A stretch of DNA of 64,000 bases, from the NCBI GenBank assembly GCA_027422505.1, contig JAPQWV010001556.1, forward strand, positions 1-64,000. Reading direction: 5' to 3'. The DNA is from Craterostigma plantagineum. Lineage: Eukaryota; Streptophyta; Magnoliopsida; Lamiales; Linderniaceae. This document shows, piece after piece, positions 24,037 through 35,870 of this stretch; within the stretch, counting starts at the first letter, position 1; every line of letters begins with the position of its first letter. A program made the translations under genes and the position numbers. The notes beneath the pieces are model-generated. The model was not told the DNA's origin and searched no databases. It was given only the letters and a program-made list of their open reading frames with translations.

Positions 24037-24219
24037 GCACTAATAGGAATTATCTGCAAAAGATGAAAATGGATGTAAGCGAGAACATAAATAAATAAAT
24101 AAATGAATAAATAAATCATAATAATAACATAATAATCGAGAATAAAATGTCTAAACTAAAACTCAGAATAAATCCTAAAACTAATAATATAGCTATCCCC
24201 GGCAAAGGCGCCAAAAACT
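24037..24219 (-). other. GYP leader and tRNA-Asp-type PBS
   Basis: On the minus strand the PBS is at 24213-24195 and reads TGGCGCCTTTGCCGGGGAT, matching the 3' end of plant tRNA-Asp with one visible mismatch. It lies 6 bases from the LTR edge. The remaining short AT-rich leader leads to the gag ATG at 24036. Confidence 0.85.
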
Positions 24220-25584
24220 TGACATGCTCAAATACTAGCAAGTGTACTAGGTCGTGCAAGTAGTAAAGCGGACGAAGTCCGAGTATCGATCCACGAAGAT
24301 TGCTTGATTAATTCTAAGAAATTTAATCCTAGTTTTAATTTAGGCTAAGAGAATTTTTATACTTTTTGATGATTTAATTAAACGAGATAAAAGCGCAAAC
24401 AATAAAATAGATGCAAATAAAATAGATGAGATAAAGCACTTGACGACGAACGTGATCAAAGCACATACGCGGCACGGATTAATCCTACGTATTCATGCAA
24501 TCAATATTTATTTAAGCAATATCAACTAGTTAAGGTAGAAATTCCTAATATACGCGCTACCCGTTATTCACGTAACTAGCGACCCTATGCGATAACGACC
24601 AATCTCTATATTCCCATAAGACTGCAATCACTTCACACGCCTTACGCTTTATAAATTTTCCCCGAGTTTAGATGCTTTCGGCGCCTAAGGTCTCGAAAAC
24701 CACACGTACGAAACCGAATAAAATATTATGCACATGATGATCAAGCATATGCAAGCATTAAACTCACTTTTTTCACCTTTTCAGTCTCATAAACCAATAA
24801 AAAATCATGCACGTGATGATCAAGCATATGCAAGCATTAAACTCAAATATAGAACACGTAACTCAATTCATACGATTAAATAAAATACGAATAGCATTAC
24901 TACGAATTCATAATCCGGCCTAATACGGCCTTAATCACAAGAAAGCTTAACTAGCATGTTAATAAAATAAAAACACAAAATATTCAACGTAGATGTAATA
25001 GAGAAATAATATAAAACTTCGCTTGTCACAGAAGGAACGCCTCGCAAGCGTCGATCGTCTCTTTCTTCCCAGCTCTATTTATTTTCCGCCGTCAGACTCT
25101 ACAGCTCTTCTTATTTTTCGTTGCTTCTGATTCTCAGTCGTCAAAAGCTTCCTATCCCTTTTGTTTTCAGTCGCTTCTCTATTTATATATGTAGTAGCCG
25201 ACTTACTTCTTCAAAGATTTGATTCTCTTTTGAATATTTTGACCAACTCTTCGATATTTAATACTTTCCTTGCGTGATTCTTGGTATAAAAAGTCCTCTT
25301 GCCTTATTTGCTCTTCACTGCACGTCATATATTGCCCAAAATGATAGAAAAATCTGGTATATTGCAGAACGGCCCCAAATAGAGTAGTAAACTGTAAGAT
25401 CCCCAAAGATTCAAATCACTCCAAAAGTGCCATTATTTTCCCTTCGTCGATCTCGTTTCCTCGGACATCTATCGAAATAAATTTAAACAGGATATTCGAG
25501 AGGGAATTTTTGGTAAGTAACGATCGGAAATTCATTTTTATGGGTAATAAAATTACGTAAAATCCTAAACTTATCAAAGTGTCA
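24220..25584 (-). repeat. GYP 5' LTR (about 1.37 kb)
   Basis: The left edge is fixed by the PBS. The right edge is inferred from the inverted termini tgaca (24220) and tgtca (25584) and from the start of COP0 gag-like sequence just after. No second LTR is in the window for comparison. The (aaat)n-like run near 24090-24112 lies outside, in the leader. An imperfect direct duplication (catgatgatcaagcatatgc and similar) occurs near 24730-24840. Confidence 0.65.
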
Positions 25585-25862
25585 TGTAGAAATTCTCTTG
25601 TAAAATGGAAATGGAAAAATAGTCAGTCTAGAATCTACAATAACCTCCTTAGAGACTAAAAATAGTGACCTACATAAAGCCCTAAGCAAAGCAACAGAGA
25701 GTTGCTACTTCTAGAAACGACTATACAACACTTTGAGAAACAAAAGAGACTTTAACTCCTAGATGATAGACTGACTTCTAGGGACAACATCTCAAACCAA
25801 CCTCATCCAAATCAACCTTTAGAAACTGACCTTTATAACACTAAGGAAGGTTTAGGATTTTC
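25585..25862 (+). pseudogene. COP0 gag, left fragment
   Basis: A short coiled-coil-like piece with an ESTITSLETKNSDLHKALSK reading at about 25632-25688, similar in style and place to the COP1 gag near 8010-8100. COP2 is inserted at its right edge and GYP adjoins on the left. The rest continues at 59507, where the reading resumes across the ttttc duplication. Confidence 0.6.
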
Positions 25863-26212
25863 TGTAGAGTATATATTATAATTGTGCTTGATTTTATTAG
25901 TTGTCCTTGTAATTAGAGGCGTTTTGTATAGTAGTCCTTAGATTAGGACTAGTTTGATATTTATACGAAGTTTGTTTGGTATAAATACATGTAAACAAAT
26001 TGTGCTGAATAGAGAAAGTTTTGGAAATTGATCCGAAAGGCTTGCAATTCAATTTCTAGAGAGAGAAACAATAGTAACTTTCTCACTCTACTCGAATTCT
26101 CTCTCTTGTTCCTCATTTGAGTTTTTCGATCGAATTTCAGTGTCGACCATTATCATCGTATTACTTAGAATTCATGCTTAGGATCATTGAGTTGTTAATG
26201 TAGGACCTAACA
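25863..26212 (+). repeat. COP2 5' LTR
   Basis: It runs from tgtagagtat to ggacctaaca. TATA box tataaata at 25980-25987. It differs from the 3' copy at roughly one position in 20. Confidence 0.92.
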
Positions 26213-26214
26213 AT

Positions 26215-26226
26215 TGGTATCAGAGC
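26215..26226 (+). other. COP2 primer-binding site
   Basis: TGGTATCAGAGC, tRNA-iMet type, 2 bases after the LTR. Confidence 0.93.
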
Positions 26227-27285
26227 AGATTCGTTCTGTTTTTTAATCGAAAATTGTTAGAATTGGATTGAAAATCATTTTCTGATTACTGCTCATCGAA
26301 GAACAGTTTGGCGCGAAAAATTATTTTCGATCCAGTAGCTTAATTCTGTGCTTAATTGACTTGAATTTGATGTTTCTGTGGTCGTTTAAGTGCTAATGTT
26401 GATTGCGATCAGATTTGTAGCTGTTTGAACTTCGTTTTAAGGATTAATTGATTCTGTGATTTACTGTTTGCGGAGAACATGAAGAACACGTTCTGATTTT
26501 GATCAATTTCGACATATTTTTGCTTCATAACATGTTTAATTGCTTGTTCGTGCGTAGTTAGTAATGAATGCGAGCAATTACCTGAAGTTTCACTGTCTAA
26601 TTCGTTGTTTTTGTCGGTGTGGTAATCGTATTCTGTGATTTTTTCTCGATGGTTCTAATTTTTCTTGCTAGGTTTACGGTCGGATTAATTTCTCGATCGA
26701 AAAACTTGGCGCGAGAATTTTTCTCGGTCAGAATACGAAGTCAGCGCTAGAATAGTCAACACTAGAAACGATTTTAGTTAGAAATATTTCTCGAGCATTA
26801 TTCAGCGAAAATCGTTTTCGAGAGAGAACAATTTTGACTTTGCATGCGTAAAAACTTTCTCTCGAAAAACTTTTTCGGTCAGACCTTTAACGTTTGACCA
26901 AGCTAAAATCATTTACACGCGGGAAACTTTTCTAGTCAACAGATTTATTTTGACTTGTCGAGAAACTTACTAACGTACTGTTTCTTTACGACCGAAATAA
27001 ATTCACGATAAGGAAATTTTTCTCGACCGAACGATTTTGGGCATTCATTTCGCTCGAAAAATATTTCGCTGACAGACTTTCTCGCATGAGAACAGTACAC
27101 ATTATATTCTATTTCGAGAAATTTTTTTCGATCAAACTTTAAAGATTAAATCGAAAATAATTCTCGAACTATTTTTCGAATCAAACGCTACTAACGAACT
27201 TTGTCACTTGTGAAGCACATTACATCATCTTCAAACGTTCAAAACACTTAACGAAGATCCTTCAACAACTCAACTACAACACAAA
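26227..27285 (+). other. COP2 untranslated leader
   Basis: It is homologous to the COP1 leader and non-coding. It keeps the exact E2F-like 12-mer (26307-26318), the weaker second copy (26705-26717) and a near-palindrome gaacacgttc (26484-26493). Confidence 0.75.
26307..26318 (+). promoter_or_regulatory. E2F-type site in the COP2 leader
   Basis: The same tttggcgcgaaa 12-mer as in COP1, with consensus on both strands. The COP3 copy (62948-62959) has one C-to-T change that destroys the core. Confidence 0.5.
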
Positions 27286-29014
27286 ATGGATGCATATTCT
27301 CTCGGAAATGACAACCGTCCGCCGATTTTGCACGAGGCAAATATATCGATTGGAGAAGCCGATTCCTCAATTTCATCGCTTTAAAAGATCAAGCTGAAAA
27401 TCTACTGCAGTCTCTTGAAGAGGGACCGGCACAATTCTGGGTCCATGTACCCGGTGATGAAACAGCTACTCCACCAATTCCACCTTCTAGGCGACTAAAG
27501 GAGCCTAGGGAATACTCTATAGAGGAAAGGGCTCGAGCGCCATGAATACCCTCATGCAGGGCATCCCCAACGACATATATAGACAGTATCCTTTCATCGG
27601 CTAAAGGAATGTGGATGAACTACATAGGATGATGCAGAGGACGGAAGTTGGCATAAAGGCCAAAAAGGCGAACATTCTCACTGCTTACGACTCCTTCGAA
27701 GCAAAGCCGGAGGAGAGTCTATATGAGATCTACCAAAGATACCTCACTCTTCTCAACGAGATGAGGAAGATAAAAATCACGAAGACCAATATGGAGAGAC
27801 AAACATCAGATTTCTCTTTTCTCTGCCCACGGAATGGAAGAAAATATCCACTCAAATTCGACATAATAAAGATCTAGAGGAGTTGGATATCCATGCCGTG
27901 TTTGACAATCTCGCACAGCATGAGGATGATATAAGCGAGATTCACAAGGAGCAGAAGGCAAACAGATCGATGACATTGTTGCCTTAGTCTCGGAGAAGAA
28001 GAGGTCAAATCAAGAAAAGAAAAGATCGTTAGGCCTCCTTCTCCTTCAGAGTCAGAAGAAGAGTCGGACTCCGATATTGAGCCAAACATGAAAGCTCTAG
28101 GAAAGCAGTTGGCTCTAATTGGAAAAATGATGAGTAAGAAGTACTTCAAGAAGAAGTCTTCAACCTCAGCCAACAGACATCGGACTACAAGCTCTAAAAA
28201 TAAAGAACGTGCACCAGAGGGCTCCGAAGTCAAGAACCCGAAAGAGGCTAACAAATGATTCAACTGTGGCAAGCCATGTCACTTTGCCAGAGAGTGCACT
28301 CTTCCAAAGAAGAGAGATGCAAACTACTACTCCAGGAAGCTCCAATTGACTAAACAGAAGGAAACTGGAGTAGCTCTCATGGCCGAACAAGACCAATGGC
28401 TCGAGGACACGTCGAGTTCGGAAGAAGAGAATTTAGCCCTCATTGGCCGTCTCGACAATGAATCGGACCCCGAAACATCCAACCGGACGGACGAAGACAA
28501 TGCATCCACCTCGTCAAAAGAGGTAGTCTCTTCTTCCACATTATTGACCATGTTAGAATCGTATAAAATAGAATACGCTAACATGAAACATGAGCATAAG
28601 TGTATAAAGGAAGTAGAAGACAAATTGTCTAGGTCTAAAGAGAAGATCATTAGTCTCGAATTCGAACTTAGAAGTTCCATACGAAGATAGACGAACTCAC
28701 TAAGAGCTTACATTCTAGAGAGACTAGTTCATCTAAGACAGAGCAGTATAGTGTGAAGATTAAAGAATTGGAGGATAGGCTAGCAAATAACACAATTGTT
28801 TGGTTAGGAATCTCAACGAGAAAGCGACCCTCAATTGTAGGATAACCGAAGCTACCACTACGATTACTAACTTAGAAGCCCAATTAGAAGAATCAAATGC
28901 AAAGTTAGTAAACTTGGTGTAGAATTAGATGCTTGTCAAGTCTCCAAATTACAGTAGAAAATAACTATGCTCTTTTAGGGAAGAACGAAAGAAGTTATAT
29001 ACTAAGGTTAAAAA
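27286..29014 (+). pseudogene. COP2 gag, part 1, degenerate
   Basis: Starts MDAYSLGNDNRPPIL. A frameshift follows within 20 codons. Later frames show LKDQAENLLQSLEEGPAQF, DELHRMMQRTEVGIKAKKAN and YEIYQRYLTLLNEM (27611-27800). The acidic region and zinc knuckle follow: FNCGKPCHFAREC at about 28259-28297, in which the first Cys codon is a TGA stop and the usual Gly before His is Cys. Then comes an acidic and coiled-coil part (28346-29009). The frame continues at 49575 after SIR. Confidence 0.82.
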
Positions 29015-30744
29015 TGAACATATACATGTGCCTAAGATGTTGGGGGGGGCTTATAGAAATTTTTAGCTTCTTTTCACAAATCTTAAATGTAGTAACTTAG
29101 ATATGCCTACTGATGTTTGTAACGAATATGCCTGATATATCCTAGTTATGTCGAATGTGTTTCGGGTCTGTCTCACAGCGATAAAGTAATAACAGAAAGT
29201 AAGTGCGAGATAGGATTTTTATAGAGGTTATATCCCAAATCGGGGTTTACTCCTCTCCTTGGGGTTTGCTCCCCAAGAGTTCAACCAATCACTATAATGC
29301 ACCATAACTGGATACAAACTCATTGGTTAGCCCAATACACAACCGAAACAAGTCGAACACTGGCCATTACTAGGTTACCACACGCTGAGTTTCGTTCCTC
29401 GGAATCTCCTTGATGCCGACAGACATAGCTCGCTACTGAAGGGCCGCCGGAACTCGTCCTTCCCTTTACGTGTGTGTAAACGTCGACCTTGCCTTCTTGG
29501 TATTGCTCACGTCCGAAAACAACACGTCCGACGACAGAATATATGGATGGGATGATGGAATATTGGATGAATCACTCGCTCAGTGATGGAATCGCAAGTT
29601 AACGCTTAGTAAGGCAGAATGCTATCGCAAATGGAAGGCTCAGGAATATCTCAGTATCTTTCTGCTTAAGACTCTCGTAGTAGGTTTGCAAATTCTTAGT
29701 TCTCGAGATTATGAAGTGTAGCATGTATATAAACCTTTTCAATCAGCATTTCACATGGAAAATCATATCATATAATATCACACAATCAAGCATGGTTTCC
29801 ATGCAAGTTTCGAAGTCAACATGCCATATAAAATCATGCTTTTAATAAATCATCACAACGGTCATAGCACGTTAAAGCATGATTATTTTCCATATAAGAG
29901 CTCATTTAAGCATGAATATATTCCATATAAAGACTCAAATTCGTTCTCATGCATATTCAATCACTTCGCATATATTTACCATATCAGTACTTTCCATAAG
30001 TGATTCCCTGCTATCTGTTTTTAGTGTAAATCGATCCAAATTAACTTTCCAAATATAAACACACAAGATAGCATCATATCAGCACGTTTTCCATGTACAA
30101 CTCATAGTATCTAGATCAATATAATTACCTTGTTTAGCACGCAAATCAGAACAGAACACACTTAATTCGATTTATCAAATCATGGCGGAATTTTCCTTAT
30201 TTCAGAGATCACATCCGTTTATAGCACATACCATATCATAGCACCTTATCCACAAGTCAATCAAATCCAATCTTTCCTAAATATATTATTCCAATCAGCA
30301 TAAGGAAAGATATTAATTCAATATTGCACATTAAATTCAGTGGAAGGCATGCAAAAATCGTATATGTGATTCTCGTCCAGGAATAATCAATTAACAACGG
30401 GTATATCACTTTCCATATATAAGCAGCATATTTTCCATATATAGCTCAACAGGATATCTCATGCGTAATTTCATATATAGCACAGAACGATATATCCTAT
30501 CACATGGACTGTCTATAACATGCGATCACATAGTCACATCAACAAATCACAGAATCATATGTGAATCAAATATTCAAACACTTTTAATGATTTATAGCTC
30601 TTATCAATCCGTGGTCGAATATTATCATGTTCTTAGAAATTATATTGATCACAAATCGAATTGCTTAATTTTATAGACCTAATGTCATTACAATTACATC
30701 GTTCATCAAAACTCTCTAACATGTATGGACCAAAAAGGTCAACA
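29015..30744 (-). repeat. SIR 3' LTR
   Basis: On the plus strand it runs from tgaacatata to aaggtcaaca. It matches 47845-49569 almost throughout. It lacks about 13 bases beside the G run (8 G at 29042-29049, versus 18 in the other LTR). It is rich in ccatatatagc-like words. Confidence 0.9.
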
Positions 30745-30757
30745 TTATCCCCCTTTT
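30745..30757 (-). other. SIR polypurine tract
   Basis: On the minus strand AAAAAGGGGGATAA abuts the 3' LTR start TGTTGACC. A second PPT-like GAAGGGGGAG lies at about 31370-31381. Confidence 0.85.
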
Positions 30758-31440
30758 TGATGATGACATATAATTGATGCAGCACGGAAGCATGTAAGCA
30801 TATTCGATCATGCAAGTCCTAGTGCATATGTCTAAGTGTCACAAAGCAGAGCCTACGATATTTCCTGATCACATGTGATACATATTTGCTCCCTGCCTAA
30901 GTGGTTATCTATATGACATGCAGCGATATAATATGTGTGAATTTTCTCCCACTGTCTAAGTGCGGATATATCATGTCATTTTCAATGTTATATCTTGAGT
31001 GCAAAATTTTGAAGTTTACCCGTGAGTGTGCTGCCCCAGCCTACGTGCGCATTTTCCAAGCATGATTCAAGCAATCAGATAATCATCGCAGAGGCACTTA
31101 GCATTTTTCAAGAAATCCCACACAAGTCAACTTTCACAGTTAAGTATCTGAGTATCACTGTACCAGAGTATAAGATCAGATAACGCAGTATAAGATCAGC
31201 ACAGATATATCCAGAGATCATGGTAAAATATTAAGAACGCACATAAGCATCAGAGATATATCATAAAAGCAATATTATATAGATTAGCGTTAATGAACTT
31301 CCCTAAACACCAACTATCAGCCAAAAACAAAACACTTAGACGCTTAACACCTAACACTTACCTACCACTACTCCCCCTTCACTATCAAAAAGGCGGGAGG
31401 GACACTTAAGACCTAAACGATACTAGCAGAGCGGAATATC
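30758..31440 (-). other. SIR 3' untranslated region
   Basis: About 680 bp between the extra ORF and the PPT. It has no ORF of note. It holds one extra PPT-like string near 31370 and several cctaagtg...gat words on the plus strand (near 30830, 30897, 30957). Confidence 0.6.
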
Positions 31441-33020
31441 CTAATAGCAACTAAGAGCAGGATGTAACATGAGGGGCAGCCTACTGGCTTGAAGATGTTT
31501 CAGAATCGGCGGGTTTAGGAAGGGACTTCTGACTAGCTTGGAGAGCTTGGACAGTTTCAGCGACAGCTCGGTATACTGTTTTTTGAGCTTGCGGAAGCGC
31601 TTCTGATTATCAGCCTTTATATCGGAGATATCGCGGCGCAACACTGAGATTCCTTCCTTTCCTACGCTGAGCTCATCCTCATAGTCGTCGTCCTCGTCAC
31701 TTTTGACCTTGCTTTACCATTCGCAGCAGACCATTTCTGGGCACTATCGACTGACCTGTTCTCCTTTGCCTTGAACCAACCTTGACTCCTGGAGTGGTGA
31801 ATTCCCGTGCGCTTGAGAGTCACTAGGTCCACTACCTGAACGGCCCTATCTTCCCATGCTGTCGGCAGAATAATACCCTCGCACTCAAACAAGTGAGTGA
31901 GCAGCATCCCGTAAGGCAGCGCCTTGTCCTTGCTCTCGATGGTCTGAATCATGTGCTTCATGACGATATATCCTAGGTTAAATCTGCGGTTCTGGGATAT
32001 CATGTAGACTGCGAAGGTGCTCATGAAGTTAATGGTCGTCGAGTGGCCGCCATTGCCTATTTTCGCACTTCAGAGGGTCATGTTGAGCAGTTTGTGCAGG
32101 AAGAAAAAATCGATATGGAGCTGGTTCAGGGCTTCTCCGTTAGAAAACCGGGGTTTTGTGCGGGTATTCCAGAGTGTACGAAGGACATCTGAGGTCAAAC
32201 TCATCAGCATGGCACCAGTCGCTCATGTCGTAATGACATAGGGCCTCATCAGCAACTCCCAGCATGGCGTTCATTTTCTTAGTGGTCCACTCGATTTTGC
32301 GGCTAAGAACATAGGAGCGGATGGTGATATGCCCTTCGGACTCTTCGTAGTCGAAGTTGGCATAGAACAGTTTGACCACCTCAAGATAGTAGGGGGTGTT
32401 GATACTAAGGAATTGCTCCCATCCAAAATCCTTGAGCCATGTGATAACGTTTCCAGGGGGTAACTGATCGAAGGCAACTCCGCGACCGCGAGCGATCTCT
32501 CTTTTCCCGAAGCTTTTGTAGGTGGTGCGGTTACTTTCTTCCAGAAAAAGGATTTCAACTGGGATCTCATTAGGTTTTGACAGATCAATAGGCGGGATAT
32601 CAGAAGATTTTGGGATCGGCTATGGAGACGGAGAGGCTTTTTCAAGTGCGAAGGAGATTTCTGGGTTTCTTTAGGAGATGGGCTTCGATAAGGTGATTTA
32701 TGGGTTTCTTCAGGAATTTCTTCGGCAATCTCTTAGCTCGAGGCAGATTTTTCAGTCTCAGATGATTTAGCAGGGGAACGAGAAGTGTGACTGGATCTCT
32801 TGGTCTTCTTCTTCTTCTTCTTGACAGGTTTGGCAGGAGAAGAGGTCTTTTCAGTAGTTTTCGCTTTGGAACGGGTTTTGCGAGCAGAGGGTGATGAGGC
32901 TGAGGCTTGTTCCAGTGATTTGGAAGGAGCATTGAACGGGGATTCATCTTATGTGGGTTCCTTGCGTTTTGGGCTTGAGGATTCCTTGGTGACAGCTTTG
33001 GGTGTGGACGTTTTGGCCAT
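31441..33020 (-). pseudogene. SIR extra 3' ORF, 'putative plant transposon protein' type
   Basis: On the minus strand it starts MAKTSTPKAVTKESSS at 33020. The N-terminal third is Lys/Ser/Pro-rich and basic (32642-33020), with stops at about 32950 and 32735. Then comes a globular part, MVKLFYANFDYEESEGHITI and SYVLSRKIEWTTKKMNAMLG (32271-32379), MISQNRRFNLGYIVMKHMI and KALPYGMLLTHLFE (31662-32024), then a coiled-coil-like tail, RRDISDIKADNQKRFRKLKK (31441-31644). The globular blocks resemble proteins often annotated as putative plant transposon protein in plant retroelements; function is unknown. I see no membrane segment. At least three frameshifts. Confidence 0.75.
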
Positions 33021-33536
33021 TTTCAGAGATTAGGGTTTGATAAGAATTCTGGAAAGGATGATTGAATTGAAGATGGGTGGAGGACGGTTCTGGTATTAGA
33101 AGGAGATGGGTCGGTTTATTTTGGAAGAGATAAGGATGGAATTTTTGAATTTTGAAATTTGAAAAGAAAGGTGAAGAAAACTGTCAGAAGTATCAGGGAA
33201 GGGATTTGACTGGGCTGGATAGGAATATATTTTAAATAAATGAGTTCCCTAAGACAAATGAACGACTGGAAAGATATCTACGAGTTCCTTCCTAAAATAA
33301 CCTAATCACATTCAAGGACAGATCCAGAAGATCGGGTATTCCTAAAATAATCTAGATAGCTGAAAGAATGTCTCGGAATGGGATGACTACGAATCTTTTC
33401 CTAAAATACGAAGACCACTCTTAAGGAAAAATTCTATAAAATCCATGGAAATATTTCAAGGGCTGAATGAATGTCTTAAGATAGGATAACTACGAATTTT
33501 TACCTAAAATAAAATACCCTAGAGTAAATGATATAA
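33021..33536 (-). other. SIR spacer between pol and the extra ORF
   Basis: Non-coding, 516 bp. The part nearer pol is built of degenerate repeats of about 105 bp (see 33278-33514). Confidence 0.65.
33278..33514 (+). repeat. Degenerate ~105-bp tandem repeat in SIR
   Basis: The core ctacga(g/a)tt..tcctaaaata recurs at 33278, 33387 and 33490 (spacing 109 and 103), with gaatgtct..g(g/a)ataggat-like sequence before the second and third cores. A partial fourth core, tattcctaaaataa, lies near 33337. Confidence 0.6.
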
Positions 33537-35169
33537 TTAGGCAGATTTACTAACCTTATTTAGCTCGATAATTCCCAATCGATCACGGATGTCGCAGAAT
33601 CTTGCCCCAATTAGGGGCTTCGTGAAGATATCAACAAGCTTATCATTTGTTCCTACGAATTCCACACTGATATTCCCCTTCTGAACGTGATCTCGTATAA
33701 AATGATGTTTAACCTCAATATGCTTAGTACGAGAGTGATGCACGGGATTCTTAGTAATACTAATAGCGCTAGTGCTATCACACATAATAGGAATTTTGTC
33801 ATATCCTAACCCAAAATCACTAAGAGTTTGTTTCATCCAAAGAACTTGTTGACAACAATTTCCTAAGGCCATATATTCAGCTTCGGTTGTGGAGAGGGCG
33901 ACAGCATTTTGCTTTCTACTGGCCAAGTTACCAGGGAATTTCCTAGCAATTGGCAAGTTCCACTAGTACTTTTCCTATCTTCCCTACAGCCGGCATAGTC
34001 GGCATCGGAATATCCCATTACTGGGAATTCATCCGTATGAGAGTACCACAGACCAAAATTGATAGTACCCCTAATATATCTAAGTATACGCTTTACTGCG
34101 GTAAAATGGGATTCCTAGGGTCAGACTGATATCTCGAACACATACCAACAGCAACATGATATCAGGACGACTAGCAGTTAAGTAAAGAAGGCTTCCGATC
34201 ATACCTCGATTTTCTGTTTGATCTACTAGTGTACCTGATTCATCACAATCTATTTTGGTGGTCTGATGCATAAGGGTGGAAATTGCTTTGGAATCGCTCA
34301 TCCAGAATTTTGCCAGTACTTCCTTGCTGTACTTTGTCTGGGATACAAAAGTTCCGTTGTCAAGCTGCTTTATTTGCAACCCGAGGAAGTAATTCAGCTC
34401 AACCATTAAGCTCATCTCAAATTCCTTCTACATACACTAGAGAATTCCTCGCAAAGAACGATATTAGTACTTCCAAATATGATATCATCAACGTAGATCT
34501 GGACCAGTATCATGTGATCACCTTCGTACTTAATAAACTGTGTATTATCAATAGTTCCAGTCGAAAACCCTATGTCAATCAAGAACTTACTTAGCCTTTC
34601 ATACCATGCCCTAGGAGCCTGCTTTAAACCATATAAAGCCTTATTCAATTTGAAAACATGATTCGGAAAATCTTCCCTAGCAAAGCCCGGTGGTTGTTCT
34701 ACATAAACCTCCTCATTTATAAACCATTTAAAAATGCACTTTTTTATGTCCATTTGAAAAAGTTTAAAACGTTTAAAGCATGCATATGCAAGTAATATGC
34801 GTATAGACTCTAATCTAGCTACCGGAGCAAAAGTTTCATCGAAATCAATACCTTCCTCCTGGGAATAACCTTTTGCAACTAACCTCGCTTTGTTTCTTGT
34901 GACATTACCATGTTCGTCGAGTTTGTTGCGGAAGACCCATTTGGTTCCTATGATGGATTTTTCATCTGGTCTCTCTACGAGTGTCCATACTTGGCTCTTT
35001 TCGAATTGAGTTAGCTCATCTTCCATGGCGGAGACCCATGATATATCATCTAGAGCTTCATGGACTGTTTTTGGTTCCATCATTGAGAGCAGTACATCAT
35101 GAGATTCCTCTGTATCTTGATTTCGTGCAGTCGCTCGAGTTTTGATTCCAGATCTGATGTTTCCTATAC
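33537..35169 (-). pseudogene. SIR pol, RT and RNase H part
   Basis: On the minus strand, RT is 35083-34412: [53 protein letters not shown] and an intact YVDDIIFGS. Around 34725-34750 two opposite one-base shifts garble the eight residues after MDIK, a segment that is normally highly conserved. Next is 34415-34080 (ELNYFLGLQIKQLDNGTF, MIGSLLYLTASRPDIM). RNase H is 33956-33537 (EAEYMALG, MCDSTSAIS, VHHSRTKHIEVKHHFIRDH, LVDIFTKPL) ending in a stop at 33537. At least two frameshifts separate the parts. The N-terminal end is cut by LARD-B at 35174. Confidence 0.88.
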
Positions 35170-35780
35170 TTAATGTAGCGCCCCACTTTTCCTATAACTA
35201 GTTTGGCGGATTTTCGCAACGTAAGCTGCGGAAGACCCCATTTTTTTAAAAACACTCTTATTTAATAATTTAATATTATACACTCAACATTTATTTCGCA
35301 GACGTCTTATCCTACAATTATCTTAGTTCCACACATTAAAATATTTTGAACACACCAATAACACCCTCAGGTCACATCCATGTACGCCCAGCCCTCAAAA
35401 GTACGTGGAGTCACCGCCATCAGCCTGCCTTAGTCGTGACGTGTCTCAACGTCAGACTCTTTCGTACCTACAACACATAAAACGTGGAATGAGCTATAAA
35501 GCTCAGTAAGTGGAAATATGCTTGTATGCACGTGTCGTAAAACGCAAAGGCATCCGCGCCAATGCTTACTAACATTCGTATTCTCGTATCATTCTCATTC
35601 TTTCCTCATTTCTCTCATTTTTCTCATTCTCTCAGGGCCCTTAGCTACTTACTACGCGCACCACCATCTCATGAGCTCAAATCCTGTACGGATAAAATAC
35701 GATAGTGGCCCACACTGGCTAGGATAAAACTAGGGTTTATCTCCAGTAGTATCATACACCAGGTCGCCCCTCTATCAAAA

Positions 35781-35870
35781 CACTTTCCTGGCACTATAGT
35801 TATACTATGTGCCTTCCCATTCTATATCACTTTCTTGGCACTATAGTTATACTATGTACCTTCCCATTAC
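35781..35870 (+). repeat. Tandem duplication in LARD-B LTR
   Basis: Two copies of a ctttc(c/t)tggcactatagtta block followed by tactatgt(g/a)ccttcccatt start at 35781 and 35828. The other LTR has the same pair at 41738 and 41788, with a spacing of 50 instead of 47 because of a 3-base indel. Confidence 0.8.

Larger units (their letters stand above)
3002..25584 (-). mobile_element. GYP: Athila-like Ty3/gypsy retrotransposon, nested and decayed
   Basis: Reading leftward on the minus strand the order is LTR (25584-24220), tRNA-Asp-type PBS, gag, protease, RT, RNase H and integrase. That order (RT before integrase) is gypsy. Athila-type hallmarks are the gag start MTRSSRNVPLLFD, a DLG protease centre, an FMDDFSVFG RT motif and the YGKACHLPVELEH integrase end. 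The element is interrupted by COP1 (5127-19815), by a SINE (4719-4930) and, on the left, by LARD-A. Its own residue is about 7.7 kb. Many stops and frameshifts make it defunct. It appears to sit in the gag of COP0. Confidence 0.85.

Noticed and set aside
29239..29310. Hairpin around ggggtttactcc/ggggtttgctcc as a terminator or riboswitch
   Set aside because: It is a short direct repeat within the SIR LTR, with no support for a folded regulatory RNA.
32642..32947. 101-codon Pro/Leu/Lys-rich minus-strand frame as a separate gene
   Set aside because: It is an out-of-frame reading of the basic N-terminal tail of the SIR extra ORF.
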